Positions 20,510-30,578 are shown, counted from the first letter of the stretch. The stretch: 64,000 bases of DNA from Pseudodonghicola flavimaris (GCF_030164425.1 NZ_JASNJD010000011.1:104188-168187), one strand, 5' to 3'. The notes: generated from the sequence alone by a model not told the origin. Made by a program: numbers and translations.

Positions 20510-21189
20510 TTGAACTTCTCCGCAAGCCTTTGCAGCGGGCTGCGGGTGTCTTCGGGCTCGGTCTTCGGGGCGGGGGGCGTGGCCTGGGTCGCCGGCGCCG
20601 GCCGGCTGGTCGAGGATCGCGGCGGAGCCACCCGCAGCGCCACGGCATTGAGGAATTTCGGGCCGTCGCCGCGGGCCAGGTCGCCGGCCCCGTCCGAGAT
20701 GCCGCGCATCAGGTTGTCCAGCCACTCCTCTTCCGCCTTGGCGAAATCATGCAGCACATAGCCGGAGACCGCCTCCTTGCGGCCGGGGTGACCGATGCCG
20801 AGCCGGACCCGGCGATAGGCTTCGCCGATATGGGCGTGGATCGACCGCAACCCGTTGTGCCCGGCATGGCCGCCGCCCTGCTTCAGCCGGATCTTGCCCG
20901 GGGCGAGGTCGAGCTCGTCATGAAAGACGGTGACATCGGCGGGGGTGAGCTTGTAGAAGCGCATCGCTTCGCCCACCGACTGGCCGGAGAGGTTCATGAA
21001 GGTCTCCGGTTTCAGCAGCAGCACCTTGTCGCCGCCCAGCCGGCCTTCGGTGATCTGGCCCTGAAATTTCGCCTTCCAGGGCGAGAACCCGTGATCCTCG
21101 GCGATGCGGTCGACGGCCATGAAGCCGATGTTGTGGCGGGTGCGGGCGTATTTGGCCCCCGGGTTGCCGAGGCCGACAAAGAGCTGCAT
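20506..21189 (-). CDS. pth: Peptidyl-tRNA hydrolase
   Basis: Releases peptides from stalled peptidyl-tRNA. 227 residues, with a C-terminal extension (about 190-227, Pro/Thr-rich) beyond the usual length. [20 protein letters not shown] carries the catalytic His (H19), [11 protein letters not shown] the conserved Asp and [13 protein letters not shown] the tRNA-binding loop. Start ATG 21189. pth is often followed or preceded by rplY and ychF; both are nearby here. Confidence 0.96.
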   Translation of the reverse strand: MQLFVGLGNPGAKYARTRHNIGFMAVDRIAEDHGFSPWKAKFQGQITEGRLGGDKVLLLKPETFMNLSGQSVGEAMRFYKLTPADVTVFHDELDLAPGKIRLKQGGGHAGHNGLRSIHAHIGEAYRRVRLGIGHPGRKEAVSGYVLHDFAKAEEEWLDNLMRGISDGAGDLARGDGPKFLNAVALRVAPPRSSTSRPAPATQATPPAPKTEPEDTRSPLQRLAEKFK

Positions 21190-21313
21190 GGCGGTGCCTT
21201 CGCATGATGGGCGTTGGCGCCTTTCTGCATGGAATCCGGTGCGAAATCCAGTGCGGGGCAAGGGGGCGCAGGGCTAAGGGCACCGCAGCGCCCTTCGCAA
21301 GGGTCGGGGCGGG

Positions 21314-21945
21314 TCAGGCGATCAGCAGATCGTCAAGGATCACCGCGATATCGTCGAGTCCGACGAACACCAGCCGGTTGCCATCGCCGAAATCCAGCGC
21401 CGCGTGGCCGCCGATGCCGGTGCCGAAGAGCTCGACCACCTGTGCCGCGCTCAGGTCGTCCGCCAACCCCAGCGCGCCGGTCTTCAGCAGCACGCTGTCT
21501 TTATTATCGTCCTTAAAATCGAGGATGCGGTCGACGCCGGATTTGCCGAAGACGAAGGTATCGCCGCCGTTGAAAACCGTTCTCATCAGCGCGAAATTAT
21601 CGGCATTCGCCTCGGTGGCGGACACGTCGTGGAAATTCCGCGCGGCGAGGTCGGGGCCAGTCACACGGGAGCCGTAGTTCAGGTCGCCTTCGAGAATCTC
21701 GGTGATGATGCCGTCATGCGGTGTCAGCAGGGTGACCCCGTTGAAGGTCAGCGGCCGAAATAGAGATCGGGCGCTTCGTCCACGGGGGTGACATCGGGCA
21801 GGAAGGGAAAGCCGTAGGTGACCGCGAAGCCTGTCGGCATGGTGCCCTCGACATCGAAGAAGCCATTGAAATGAAGGGAAAGAAAGCCCATCGCACCATG
21901 CGCCTGATCCGTGGGTATCGTTCCGGTGAAAATGGCTTTGACCAT
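21314..21945 (-). pseudogene. Frameshifted RTX/peptidase-M10-tail-like gene
   Basis: Two adjoining frames read as one protein. The first (from ATG 21945) gives MVKAIFTGTIPTDQAHG to PDLYFGR, stopping at TGA 21748. The second, shifted by one base, continues PLTFNGVTLLTPHDGIITE and LEGDLNYGSRVTGPDLAARN, through MRTVFNGGDTFVFGKSG and DRILDFKDDNKDS, to LVFVGLDDIAVILDDLLIA. The latter is the pattern of serralysin/RTX C-terminal domains. One missing base near 21748-21756 would explain it. Either a decayed gene or a sequencing error; total about 210 residues, with no GGxGxD repeats. Confidence 0.65.
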
Positions 21946-22092
21946 CTGCAAAATCCCCGAACCGACACAGCTACAAAATGAGAGCAGACGCTCGTAACGG
22001 GCAGCAGGCTGTCAACACCCGCCCGCGCCATGGGAGGGAGATTGCCGGTTGCGCGGGACAACGGAGGGGGCGGCCCGCCGGGGGCAGAAACG

Positions 22093-22120
22093 AAAAACGG
22101 GGCCCCGGAGGACCCCGTTT
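22093..22120 (-). terminator. Terminator of rplY
   Basis: Minus strand: AAACGGGG, 10-base loop, CCCCGTTT, then further T residues. 25 bases after the rplY stop. The gap 21952-22092 shows no other feature. Confidence 0.8.
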
Positions 22121-22144
22121 CCAAAACCGTCAGGTGAGGCGGGA

Positions 22145-22765
22145 TTATTCTTCCGCTTCGCCGTCCGCCTCTTCCTCGTTCTCGGCCGAACGCAGGCCGG
22201 AGGGGGCGGAGATGGTTGCGATCACGAAGTCGCGGTCGATGGTCGGCTTGACGCCGGCCGGCAGCTCGACGCCCGAGATGGTGATCGAATCGTGGATTTC
22301 CTTGCCGGCCAGATCGACGACGATCTTTTCCGGGATGTCGCCGGCGGTGACCATCAGTTCCACGTCGGCGCGGACCACGGTCAGAACGCCGCCCTTCTTG
22401 ATGCCGGGCGCGGTTTCCTCGTTGATGAACTCAACCGGGATGTGCAGGTTGATTTTCGAGGTGCGGCGCAGGCGCATCAGGTCGAGGTGGGTGGGGAGAT
22501 CCTTGACCACATCGCGTTGCACGTCGCGGCAGATGACGCGCACGTCTTCGTGGCCTTCGACCTTCAGGTTCCACAGGGTGGACTTGAACCGGCCTGCTTT
22601 CAGTTTCTTCAGCAGGACGTTGAAGGGGATTTGGATCGGCAGCGGATCAGCGTCGCCACCAAACACAATGCCCGGAACCATGCCGTCGCGGCGTGCCTGA
22701 CGAGCGGCGCCCTTGCCCGTCCCCGTCCGTTCCAGAGCTTCGAGATCAGGAATCTCACCAGCCAT
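22145..22765 (-). CDS. rplY: 50S ribosomal protein L25 (general stress protein Ctc form)
   Basis: 206 residues, the long Ctc-type L25 that binds 5S rRNA. ATG 22765 with a GGAGAATAT ribosome-binding site. N-terminal L25 domain (about 10-95; [28 protein letters not shown]), then the TL5 C-terminal beta domain (about 100-195) and an acidic tail [12 protein letters not shown]. Confidence 0.95.
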   Translation of the reverse strand: MAGEIPDLEALERTGTGKGAARQARRDGMVPGIVFGGDADPLPIQIPFNVLLKKLKAGRFKSTLWNLKVEGHEDVRVICRDVQRDVVKDLPTHLDLMRLRRTSKINLHIPVEFINEETAPGIKKGGVLTVVRADVELMVTAGDIPEKIVVDLAGKEIHDSITISGVELPAGVKPTIDRDFVIATISAPSGLRSAENEEEADGEAEE

Positions 22766-22883
22766 GATATATTCTCCAATGTAAGGGCGGGGCTCCTCCA
22801 AGGCTGTAGCCCCGCGTGAAGCCGCGCCTATAGACGAGATCGGCGCAGAAGGAAAGGGGCTTTGGCCGCTCCGGCGCGCGGTC

Positions 22884-23504
22884 TCAGTGGATTTCGGTCT
22901 GCAGATGGCCGCCCGCCGCCATCAGCCGGTCGTAAAGCGCGAATTCCTCGGCCCGGGCGCGGCGCAACTCTGTCCGGACCTCGGGATCGAGCGGCGCCTC
23001 CGCCTTGGGCGAGACATTGCGGCGCTTCAGCTCGATCGTCTTGCCGAAGCGCCCGCCGAGAAAGCCGAGGAGCTGTGGCTGATCCTCATAGGCGAAGAGG
23101 TGATGCACCAGCAGATCGCCTTCGGCCGAGGTGAGAAAGCGGAACTGGCTGCCGATCACCGCATGGCGCGGCGGCGTTTCGCGGATCACGTCGCGGACGA
23201 AATCGTTGAAGCTGAGCAGGCCGATGGCGGTGTCCTCGCTGCGCAGCTTCTCGCGCCGGCGATACCGATACCAGCTGCGGATCTGCTCCTCCGGTTCCCG
23301 CATAACGGCGAGCCGTTCGGGCCGGATGCTCAGGCATTTGTCCAGGAAGGGGGCCACCTGCTTGTGAAACCGCTGAGCAGTGATGTGCTTGCGCTGCTTG
23401 GCGAAGATGACATCGGCCCGCGGCTTCAGCGCCAGTTCCAACGCGGTGGTCCCGGTCTTGGGCACCGCGAGGAAGGCCAGGTTTTCCTGGGAAAAGACCA
23501 GCAT
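22884..23504 (-). CDS. Sulfotransferase-like protein
   Basis: 206 residues. The N-terminal [17 protein letters not shown] (residues 10-26) matches the 5'-phosphosulfate-binding loop of PAPS sulfotransferases, and [19 protein letters not shown] the 3'-phosphate motif. It is short for the family but has both motifs. Donor PAPS inferred; acceptor unknown (glycans and lipids are typical for bacterial relatives). It ends 118 bases after the rplY start region on the same strand and begins 9 bases past the end of the upstream gene. Confidence 0.7.
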   Translation of the reverse strand: MLVFSQENLAFLAVPKTGTTALELALKPRADVIFAKQRKHITAQRFHKQVAPFLDKCLSIRPERLAVMREPEEQIRSWYRYRRREKLRSEDTAIGLLSFNDFVRDVIRETPPRHAVIGSQFRFLTSAEGDLLVHHLFAYEDQPQLLGFLGGRFGKTIELKRRNVSPKAEAPLDPEVRTELRRARAEEFALYDRLMAAGGHLQTEIH

Positions 23505-23513
23505 GCGACGGGC

Positions 23514-24680
23514 TCAGCTCTGCCAGCGGCCGCGGAAATCCTCCGGCACCAGCAGGTTGTGCCGCCCCAGATCGGCCACCGCGCGTTCCCCGCAGAGCGC
23601 CATGGTGGTGTCGAGTTCCTTGCGCAGGATCTCCAGCGCCGTGGTCACCCCGACCTGACCCATGGCGCCGAGCCCATAGACGAAGGCACGGCCGATCATG
23701 GTGCCATTGGCGCCGAGCGCGACGGCCTTGAGGATGTCCTGACCGGAGCGGATGCCACTGTCGAGGAACACCTCGGTCTGGCCGCCCACCGCATCGAGGA
23801 TCGCGGGCAGCATGCGAATCGAACTGAGCGCACCGTCCAGCTGGCGGCCGCCGTGGTTCGAGACCACGATGGCATCGGCGCCGATCTTGGCCGCCATCCG
23901 GGCGTCCTCAGGGTCGAGAATACCCTTGAGGATCACCTTGCCGCCCCATTGCTCCATCAGTTTTTCGATCTTCGACCAGTCCAGCGTCGGGTCGAACTGC
24001 TCGGCGGTCCAGGTGTTCAGGGCCCGGGTATCGGTGACGCCTTTGACGTGGCCGACGATATTGCCGAAGTTGCGCCGCTTGGCGCCCAGCATCTCGATCC
24101 CCCAGCGCCATTTGGTCATCAGGTTGGCGATGGTCTTCGGCGTCAGCCGCGGCGGGGCGGAGAGCCCGTTCTTCAGGTCCTTGTGGCGCTGGCCCAGGAT
24201 CTGCAGATCGAGGGTGATCACCAGGGCGGAGCATTTGGCGTCCTTGGCCCGCTGGATCAGCCGGCGGACGTAATCCTCGTCCTTCATGGTATAGAGCTGG
24301 AACCAGAACGGCGCCTGGGTGTATTCGGCGACGTCTTCGATCGAGTTGATCGACATCGTCGAAAGCGTGAAGGGGACGCCGAAATCCAGCGCCGCCTTGG
24401 CTGCCTTCATCTCGCCATTGGCCGATTGCATCCCGGTCAGCCCGACCGGGGCCAGCGCCACCGGCATGGTCACGTCCTGGCCGATCATCCGCCCGGCGGT
24501 GGTGCGGCCCGACATGTCGACGGCGACCCGCTGGCGCAACCGGATGTCCTGGAAATCGGTGGTGTTGTCGCGAAAGGTCTGTTCGGTCCAGCTGCCGCTT
24601 TCGGCGTAATCGTAGAACATCCGCGGGACGCGGCGTTCGTAGATACGTTTGAGATCCTGGATATTAGTGATCACGGCCAT
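23514..24680 (-). CDS. lldD: FMN-dependent alpha-hydroxy-acid dehydrogenase (L-lactate type)
   Basis: 388 residues from ATG 24680. The FMN-oxidase motif VVSNHGGRQLDGALSS contains the catalytic His and substrate Arg; FWFQLYTMKDEDYVRRL, VITLDLQILGQRHKDLKNG and VFLDSGIRSGQDILKAVALG are other family blocks. Closest in pattern to L-lactate dehydrogenase (quinone/cytochrome), but related (S)-mandelate or glycolate enzymes cannot be excluded. Start site is a compromise: longer in-frame starts lack conserved sequence. Confidence 0.88.
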   Translation of the reverse strand: MAVITNIQDLKRIYERRVPRMFYDYAESGSWTEQTFRDNTTDFQDIRLRQRVAVDMSGRTTAGRMIGQDVTMPVALAPVGLTGMQSANGEMKAAKAALDFGVPFTLSTMSINSIEDVAEYTQAPFWFQLYTMKDEDYVRRLIQRAKDAKCSALVITLDLQILGQRHKDLKNGLSAPPRLTPKTIANLMTKWRWGIEMLGAKRRNFGNIVGHVKGVTDTRALNTWTAEQFDPTLDWSKIEKLMEQWGGKVILKGILDPEDARMAAKIGADAIVVSNHGGRQLDGALSSIRMLPAILDAVGGQTEVFLDSGIRSGQDILKAVALGANGTMIGRAFVYGLGAMGQVGVTTALEILRKELDTTMALCGERAVADLGRHNLLVPEDFRGRWQS

Positions 24681-24858
24681 GGCGCCCTCCTTTCGCGAAA
24701 CTTCCCGCCCGGATTGGGTAACAACCAAGGCGGGTTTAGACAATCGTGCAAATCGCGGCTGGCGGGGACAGGCGCGTCCGCAGCGGACCGCACCGGGCGG
24801 AGGCCGCGGTCTGGCGCCTGGCAAGGTCCGGGGGGCTCAGGCCCGGTTCCGGCCCTGC

Positions 24859-25650
24859 TCAGGCGCGGTGGGCGCCGTCCGACAGGGCCTTGACGTAATC
24901 GAGCACCTCGGCCACTGGCTTGCCGGCGGCGATCTGGCTGACGATGGCCGATCCCACCACGGCGCCGTCCGCGACGGCGGCGATGGCCTGGGCGGTGTCC
25001 GGCGTCTTGATGCCGAAGCCGACGATCACCGGCAGGTCGGTCTGGCCCTTGATGCGGGCGACCTCGGGGGCGACATCGCCGGCCTGCGCCTCGGCGGCGC
25101 CAGTGATGCCGGTGATCGAGACGTAGTAGACGAAGCCGGAGGTGTTCTGCAGCACCTTCGGCAGCCGCTTGTCATCGGTTGTGGGGGTGGCGAGACGGAT
25201 GAAGTTCAGCCCCGCCGCCTGCGCCGGCAGGCAGAGCTCGGCATCTTCCTCGGGCGGCAGGTCGACGACGATCAGACCGTCGATGCCGGCCGCCTTCGCC
25301 GCGTCGAGAAAGGCGGGAACGCCCATCGAATAGATCGGGTTGTAGTAGCCCATCAGCACGATCGGGGTGGTGTCGTCTTCCTTGCGGAACTCGGTGGCGA
25401 TCTGCAGCGTCTTCTTCAGCGTCATGCCGGCGTCCAGCGCCCGCTGGCCGGCGGCCTGGATGGTCGGGCCATCGGCCATCGGATCGGTGAAGGGCAACCC
25501 CAGCTCGATCACGTCGACCCCGGCGCCGGGCAGGCCTTTGACCACGGCGAGCGAGCGGTCGTAATCCGGGTCGCCCGCCATCACATAGGCGACGAATGCC
25601 TTTTTCCCTGCGGCTTTCAGCTCGGCGAATTTGGCGTCGATACGTGTCAT
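24859..25650 (-). CDS. trpA: Tryptophan synthase alpha chain
   Basis: 263 residues, IGP to indole. The catalytic Glu is in [19 protein letters not shown] (with the catalytic Asp in the [13 protein letters not shown] region); [13 protein letters not shown] and [12 protein letters not shown] complete the barrel. ATG 25650. It works with TrpB encoded at 17039-18292. It is alone here, divergent from ychF with a 168-base shared promoter gap. Confidence 0.97.
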   Translation of the reverse strand: MTRIDAKFAELKAAGKKAFVAYVMAGDPDYDRSLAVVKGLPGAGVDVIELGLPFTDPMADGPTIQAAGQRALDAGMTLKKTLQIATEFRKEDDTTPIVLMGYYNPIYSMGVPAFLDAAKAAGIDGLIVVDLPPEEDAELCLPAQAAGLNFIRLATPTTDDKRLPKVLQNTSGFVYYVSITGITGAAEAQAGDVAPEVARIKGQTDLPVIVGFGIKTPDTAQAIAAVADGAVVGSAIVSQIAAGKPVAEVLDYVKALSDGAHRA

Positions 25651-25818
25651 GAGGGGTCCCCCGTGTCTCTTTCGGTTCGGTTTGTCGAATTGGCAGGGGG
25701 AAATCAATGGCAAAGGCGCCGCATCCGGCCGCGGTGGGGCGCTCTGCGACGGAGTCCCGTTGCAGACTGCGCCTTCAGCGCATAGAAGGCGCCGAAACCG
25801 ATGATGCGGAGGGCCGAG

Positions 25819-26916
25819 ATGGGCTTCAAGATGGGGATCGTGGGGCTGCCCAACGTAGGCAAGTCCACGCTGTTCAACGCGCTGACCAAAACCGCCGCGG
25901 CGCAGGCGGCGAATTTCCCGTTCTGTACGATCGAGCCCAACGTGGGCGAGGTCGCGGTGCCCGACGCCCGGCTGGACAAACTGGCCGAGATCGCCGGCTC
26001 CAAGCAGATCATCCCGACCCGGATGACCTTCGTGGATATCGCCGGGCTGGTCAAAGGCGCCTCGCAGGGGGAAGGGCTGGGCAACCAGTTCCTGGCCAAT
26101 ATCCGCGAGGTCGACGCCATCGCCCATGTGCTGCGCTGTTTCGAGGACGGGGATATCACCCATGTCGAGGGCCGGGTCGATCCGGTCGCCGATGCCGAGA
26201 CCATCGAGACCGAACTGATGCTGGCCGATCTGGAGAGCATCGAGAAGCGCCGCGCCAACCTGGTGCGCAAGCTGAAGGGCAACGACAAGGAAGCCCAGCA
26301 GCAGGACCGCCTGCTGGCCGCCGCCCAGGCCGCCATCGAGGACGGTAAACCCGCCCGCGTGGTCGAGGTGGACGCCGAGGACCTGAAGGCCTGGAAAATG
26401 CTGCAGCTGCTGACCACCAAGCCGGTGCTCTATGTCTGCAACGTCGCCGAGGAAGACGCGGCAGAGGGCAACGCCTTCTCCGAAGCCGTCGCCAAGATGG
26501 CCGCCGAACAGGGCAATTCCCATGTGGTGATCTCCGCCCGGATCGAGGAGGAGATCAGCCAGCTCGACCCCGAAGAGGCCGAGATGTTCCTCTCCGAAAT
26601 GGGGCTGGAGGAAGCCGGCCTGGACCGGCTGATCCGCGCCGGCTACGAGCTTCTGCATCTGGAGACCTACTTCACCGTCGGCCCGAAAGAGGCCCGCGCC
26701 TGGACCATCCGGCAGGGCACTGCGGCACCGCAGGCCGCCGGCGTCATCCATGGCGATTTCGAAAAGGGGTTCATCCGTGCCGAAACCATCGCCTTTGACG
26801 ATTACATCGCCTGCAAGGGCGAAACCGGCGCCAAGGAAGCCGGCAAGATGCGGGCAGAGGGCAAGGGCTACATCGTCAAGGATGGCGATGTGATGCACTT
26901 CCTGTTTAACACCTGA
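25819..26916 (+). CDS. ychF: Redox-regulated ribosome-binding ATPase YchF (Obg family)
   Basis: 365 residues from ATG 25819 (GGAGGGCCGAG ahead). G1 loop [18 protein letters not shown], switch [13 protein letters not shown]3 [18 protein letters not shown], and the NVAEEDA region where YchF/OLA1 proteins prefer ATP. Coiled coil about 130-190, C-terminal TGS domain (about 280-365, [12 protein letters not shown] to [10 protein letters not shown]). A terminator hairpin follows. Confidence 0.97.
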   Translation: MGFKMGIVGLPNVGKSTLFNALTKTAAAQAANFPFCTIEPNVGEVAVPDARLDKLAEIAGSKQIIPTRMTFVDIAGLVKGASQGEGLGNQFLANIREVDAIAHVLRCFEDGDITHVEGRVDPVADAETIETELMLADLESIEKRRANLVRKLKGNDKEAQQQDRLLAAAQAAIEDGKPARVVEVDAEDLKAWKMLQLLTTKPVLYVCNVAEEDAAEGNAFSEAVAKMAAEQGNSHVVISARIEEEISQLDPEEAEMFLSEMGLEEAGLDRLIRAGYELLHLETYFTVGPKEARAWTIRQGTAAPQAAGVIHGDFEKGFIRAETIAFDDYIACKGETGAKEAGKMRAEGKGYIVKDGDVMHFLFNT

Positions 26917-26940
26917 TCAGGGCCTGAGTTCTGAGTTTCG

Positions 26941-26970
26941 AAGGCCCGTGACCGTTTGGTCCGGGCCTTT
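26941..26970 (+). terminator. Terminator of ychF
   Basis: Stem AAGGCCCG / CGGGCCTT, extended inside by GACC / GGTC, followed by TTTGTG. Also possible for the convergent acyltransferase transcript. Confidence 0.75.
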
Positions 26971-26993
26971 GTGCTGTCCGCCAGCCGCGCCGC

Positions 26994-28877
26994 TCAGTTG
27001 AGCAGATCGCGCAGGGCCAGATCTGCACCGGGCCGGGTCAGATGGGCACCGTCGCTGTAGAGCAATGCGCCATCGCGCAGGATGAAGCAGCGCTCCGCAT
27101 CGCAGAGGTTTGTGCTGGGTCGGATGAACCGCAGATTTGGCCGTCCCTCCGCCCAGCGGGCCAGCATGGCGTTGATCTCTGCGTCTTCCCGCCGCGCTCT
27201 GGGATAGGAGGTGGGGCAGTCGGCGCCGGCGAGGAAGAGGCAGCGGGCATAGCCCCGCTCCAGTCCCGGGCCGGCGGGACGGGCTGCGGGGGTGCCGCCG
27301 ATCAGCACGATCTCGCTCTGCGGCGCAAGTTGACGCAGGTCGCGTTCCACTCGCTGCATCACCTTGGACAGGACCGCCGGATCGCGGAGCGATCCGATCC
27401 GCTGGCCAGTGCCCCGCTCGGCGATGTCATGGTCCCAGAAATAGGACAGGTAGATGCGCGTGGTGCGATGCTGGCGCAGGTAGTCCGCCAGCCGGTCGGC
27501 CGTAGCCAAGCAGCTTTCTGGATCCAGCGGCCGCTGCATGCGGGGCAGGTTGTGGACCGTGGCAAATGCAAAGCAATTGGGACCCGCGAAAAGTGCCCCG
27601 TCGCCTAGCCGATCCTTGAAGGTTGCGAAGAAATGCTTGGCGTGGCTGTCGCCGATCAGAACGAAGGGGACATGGTCGGCTTCGGGGGTGACGATCCAGG
27701 GCACTCCGTCGCCGGCGAAGGCCAAATCCTGACCGCTCAACTGTGGGGTGCGCGCGGGAAGCCCCTCGGCGCGATAGACGGCGAAGCCGATCACCGCGCT
27801 GGCGGCGATGCCGAGGCCGGACATCCCGAAGATGGCGGCCCGGCCGAAGCGGGCTTCTGGGCCGGCGCGGCGGAACGGCTGTTCGACATACCGCCAGGTG
27901 ACAAAGGCCAGAAGCAGGGTCAGCAGGGTCAGCGCCGCCATCAGGACCGCTGACGGTTCCCCCAGCGTCCGGTATTTCGCAAAGGCGAAGAGCGGCTGGT
28001 GCCAAAGATAGGCGCTGTAGGAGAACTTGCCGATCCAGACAAGGGGCGGCAGCGACAGGATTGTGCCGACAAGGGTATTCCGGGTGGCGAAGAGGATCAC
28101 CAGCAGGGTGCCCACGGTCGGTATCAGCGTCTGCAGCGATGGCCAACGGGTCGCCTCGCTGACGAGAGCTTGCGCCCCGAGGATCATAGCCAGCCCCAGA
28201 AACGCGCCGACCTGATTGCGCCAGAGACGCTCTCGGGGCGGCTGAGATCCCAGGATCAGCGCCGCGAAAGCCCCCAGCGCCAGTTCCCAGGCCCGGCTGG
28301 GCAACAGGTAGAAGGCCGCGGTAGGGGCGGTTTTCGACAAGACCTCAGCCAGACCCAGGCTGGCGAGAAAGACGATCGCGAAGGCGAGGCCCAGGAATGC
28401 GCGCCCGAAACGCCAGAGCAGAAGGAGGAAGACGGGCACGATAATGTAATATTGCTCTTCGACCGCCAGGCTCCAGGTGTGGAGGAGGGGTTTCAGCTCC
28501 GCCGCGCTGTCGAAATAGCCTTTCTCGGTCCAGAACAGGATGTTCGAAGCGAAGAGCGACACTGCGACGAGGCTGGCCCCGAATTTTCGCAATTCGAACG
28601 GGGCGAGCCAGGCGAGGGCGAGGGGCAGACAGGCCAGAACCACGAAAAACAGCGCCGGCAGGATGCGCCGGGCCCGGCGTTCGTAGAACCGGAGGATGCT
28701 GAAGTGCCCCGCGGACAGGTCGGACAACAGGATCGAGGTGATCAGATATCCGCTGATGACGAAAAACACATCGACCCCGGCAAAGCCGCCGGAAAACCCG
28801 GAAAACCCTGCGTGAAACAGGATGACGGGGATGACGGCGATGGACCGGAGCCCGTCGATTTCTTTCCTGTAGATCAT
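26994..28877 (-). CDS. OafA-type acyltransferase with SGNH domain
   Basis: 627 residues. N-terminal acyltransferase-3 membrane domain (about 1-350, ten or so helices; EIDGLRSIAVIPVILFHAGF with the conserved His, then GVDVFFVISGYLITSILL and FYERRARRILPALF). The C-terminal soluble SGNH hydrolase-like domain (about 390-625) has VLIGDSHAKHF and LYSDGAHLTRPGAD. Such fusions O-acetylate surface glycans (LPS O-antigen, peptidoglycan or exopolysaccharide). No glycan genes are adjacent. ATG 28877. It is the last gene before the tRNA and accessory region; the 336-base gap beyond shows an AT-richer stretch (about 28930-28985) likely to hold its promoter. Confidence 0.9.
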   Translation of the reverse strand: MIYRKEIDGLRSIAVIPVILFHAGFSGFSGGFAGVDVFFVISGYLITSILLSDLSAGHFSILRFYERRARRILPALFFVVLACLPLALAWLAPFELRKFGASLVAVSLFASNILFWTEKGYFDSAAELKPLLHTWSLAVEEQYYIIVPVFLLLLWRFGRAFLGLAFAIVFLASLGLAEVLSKTAPTAAFYLLPSRAWELALGAFAALILGSQPPRERLWRNQVGAFLGLAMILGAQALVSEATRWPSLQTLIPTVGTLLVILFATRNTLVGTILSLPPLVWIGKFSYSAYLWHQPLFAFAKYRTLGEPSAVLMAALTLLTLLLAFVTWRYVEQPFRRAGPEARFGRAAIFGMSGLGIAASAVIGFAVYRAEGLPARTPQLSGQDLAFAGDGVPWIVTPEADHVPFVLIGDSHAKHFFATFKDRLGDGALFAGPNCFAFATVHNLPRMQRPLDPESCLATADRLADYLRQHRTTRIYLSYFWDHDIAERGTGQRIGSLRDPAVLSKVMQRVERDLRQLAPQSEIVLIGGTPAARPAGPGLERGYARCLFLAGADCPTSYPRARREDAEINAMLARWAEGRPNLRFIRPSTNLCDAERCFILRDGALLYSDGAHLTRPGADLALRDLLN

Positions 28878-29177
28878 GCCTGAGCCCCTGTTGCGGCGTG
28901 GGCATGGTTTTGGCTTTGGGGAGTCGATTCAATTGCGATTTCCCAAAATGGCCGTTTTCGGGGAAACAAGATTTAATTTATCTCGGGGGAAGTGCCTGAT
29001 TTTCGGAAGAAAGCCGCCTATGCGCCGCCTCGGATCGAACCGGCCCAGGGGCGGGAGCCCTTCCGGTCAGGCCGCGGGACGGCAGTGGGCAAGGCCGTTC
29101 GGCCGCCAGAGCCTTGCAGGTCTTCGGCGCGGTGCCCGGTGGATTGAGGATTTCCGGGACAACCGGGAAATTTGGCC

Positions 29178-29206
29178 TTGTCTCCCCCCTGCGTGCCTCA
29201 TATACG
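29178..29206 (+). promoter_or_regulatory. Candidate tRNA-Ser promoter
   Basis: TTGTCT (29178-29183), 17-base spacer, TATACG (29201-29206), 7 bases before the mature tRNA. Confidence 0.55.
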
Positions 29207-29213
29207 GGTCGGC

Positions 29214-29303
29214 GGAGACGTGGCCGAGTGGTCGAAGGCGCTCCCCTGCTAAGGGAGTAGGCCCGGAAGGGTCTCGTGGGTTCGAATCCCATCGTCTCCG
29301 CCA
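29214..29303 (+). tRNA. tRNA-Ser(GCU)
   Basis: 90 bases with CCA encoded. Acceptor arms GGAGACG (29214-29220) and CGTCTCC (29293-29299), discriminator G, CCA 29301-29303. Anticodon stem CTCCC/GGGAG with loop CTGCTAA, anticodon GCT at 29248-29250 (reads AGC/AGU). Long variable arm (GCCCGGAAGGGTC) and T-loop TTCGAATC are as expected for class II tRNA-Ser. tRNA 3' ends are common integration sites, and accessory DNA begins after this one. Confidence 0.97.
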
Positions 29304-29547
29304 TCCACCTAACTATCTGATATTATTCAGAAAACCACCCTGACTTCCTGCGTAATTTCAGGGGTCTTTGAGCGGTGGGCTCATGCAGAGACGTCTGTGC
29401 CGATGGGAACTTCCCCTGGTTGTCCTGCGGGTCTCTGTCGGGAGTGATTTGGGGCTCGGTTTTCCCTTGTAGCGTGACACGAAATTTTGGGGGGCTATAT
29501 ACTTAGCTAGCCGATGACTGTGCGCCGCGTCCAAACAGAAGCGGCGC

Positions 29548-30366
29548 TGGTATTGTCAGAAGGAATCCGGTTGAGGCGGGGAGGGCGGCTCCATAACGTC
29601 CCGCCATGTCCAGACCTGATCCGTTCAAGTATTTCCATAGCAGCCCGGAAGTGATCCGGCTGGCGGTCATGCTCTACGTGCGCTTCCCCCTGTCGCTCAG
29701 GAATGTCGAAGACCTGCTGCATGAGCGCGGGGTCGATATCAGCCATGAAACCGTGCGGTTCTGGTGGCAACGGTTCGGGCCGATTTTCGCGGCCGAGATC
29801 CGCAAGAAACGCGCCGAACGATTGAACGCCTGGCCGCATGGCGTTGGCACCTCGATGAGATGTTCGTGAAGATCAACGGTGAGCAACATTACCTGTGGCG
29901 GCCCGCCGATCATGAGGGCGAGGTTCTCGAAAGCTATGTGACGAAGGCGCGAAACAAGAAGGCGGCATTGAAATTCCTGAAGAAATCGATGAAGCGCCAC
30001 GGTCGACCTCATGTCCTGGTCACCGACAATCTACGGTCCTACGGGGCGGCGATGAAAGACATCGGCAATGCCGACAAGCAGGAAACCGGCCGCTGGCTGA
30101 ACAATCGGGCAGAGAATTCGCACCTGCCATTCCAAGGACGGGAGCGCGCGATGCAGCGTTTCCGGCGGATGCGAAGTTTGCGGATGTTCGCCGCCGTTCA
30201 TGCCTCAGTCTTCAGCCATTTCAATTCGCAGCGCAGCCTGACCTCCAGAGCATATTGCAAGCTGAACCGCGCCGCCGCTCTTGCCGAGTGGCGCGGTCTC
30301 TGTGCGGGATAAGGGGCAGTGATCCTGGCCTTGTGGAGACTGGTTCTCATCGGTCTGACACCACCA
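29548..30366 (+). mobile_element. Degenerate IS6-family insertion sequence
   Basis: About 820 bp, the usual size of IS6-family elements, around a frame-disrupted transposase. Imperfect ends: TGGTATTGTCAGA (29548-29560) and, inverted, TCTGACACCACCA (30354-30366), 11 of 13 bases matching, which leaves the usual 50-60 bp between ends and transposase. No clean 8-bp target duplication directly flanks these ends; a repeat TTGGGGGGCT starts right after the right end (30367-30376) with another copy at 29487-29496, 51 bases outside the proposed left end. Exact borders are therefore uncertain. 29304-29547 shows no gene. Confidence 0.6.
29606..30312 (+). pseudogene. IS6-family transposase, broken by a frameshift
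   Basis: Two frames make one protein. The first (29606-29869) gives the N-terminal MSRPDPFKYFHSSPEVIRLA with a helix-turn-helix (VDISHETVRFWWQRFG). The second, shifted by -1, carries the DDE domain: WRWHLDEMFVKINGE (first Asp), VLVTDNLRSYGAA (second Asp) and NNRAENSHLPFQGRERAM (Glu). The switch lies about 29815-29850. IS6 transposases are normally one frame, so this copy is probably inactive unless frameshifting is used; no classical slippery heptamer was identified. Confidence 0.8.
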
Positions 30367-30578
30367 TTGGGGGGCTGATCCCGCAACGATCGGAAAACCG
30401 CCTCTTCCGTCGAGGAACGGATGGTGCCGCCTGTCTTGCTCTTCGTTGTCTCGCGACCGGCGGGGGAGTGGCGGCGAAGCGGCCGGCGGATGCTGGGTCC
30501 GCCCCGTCCCGATCCTGGCGGTTGTCGCTCCCCATCCGGTGCCGAAGGCAACTTCCCTCAGCACTGGACAGGGTTTCA

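Noticed and set aside
22887..24893. 668-codon + strand frame opposite the sulfotransferase and lactate dehydrogenase genes
   Set aside because: Antisense shadow of conserved genes; no recognisable motifs.
29540..29547. 8-bp target duplication directly flanking the IS6-type ends
   Set aside because: AGCGGCGC on the left does not match TTGGGGGG on the right.
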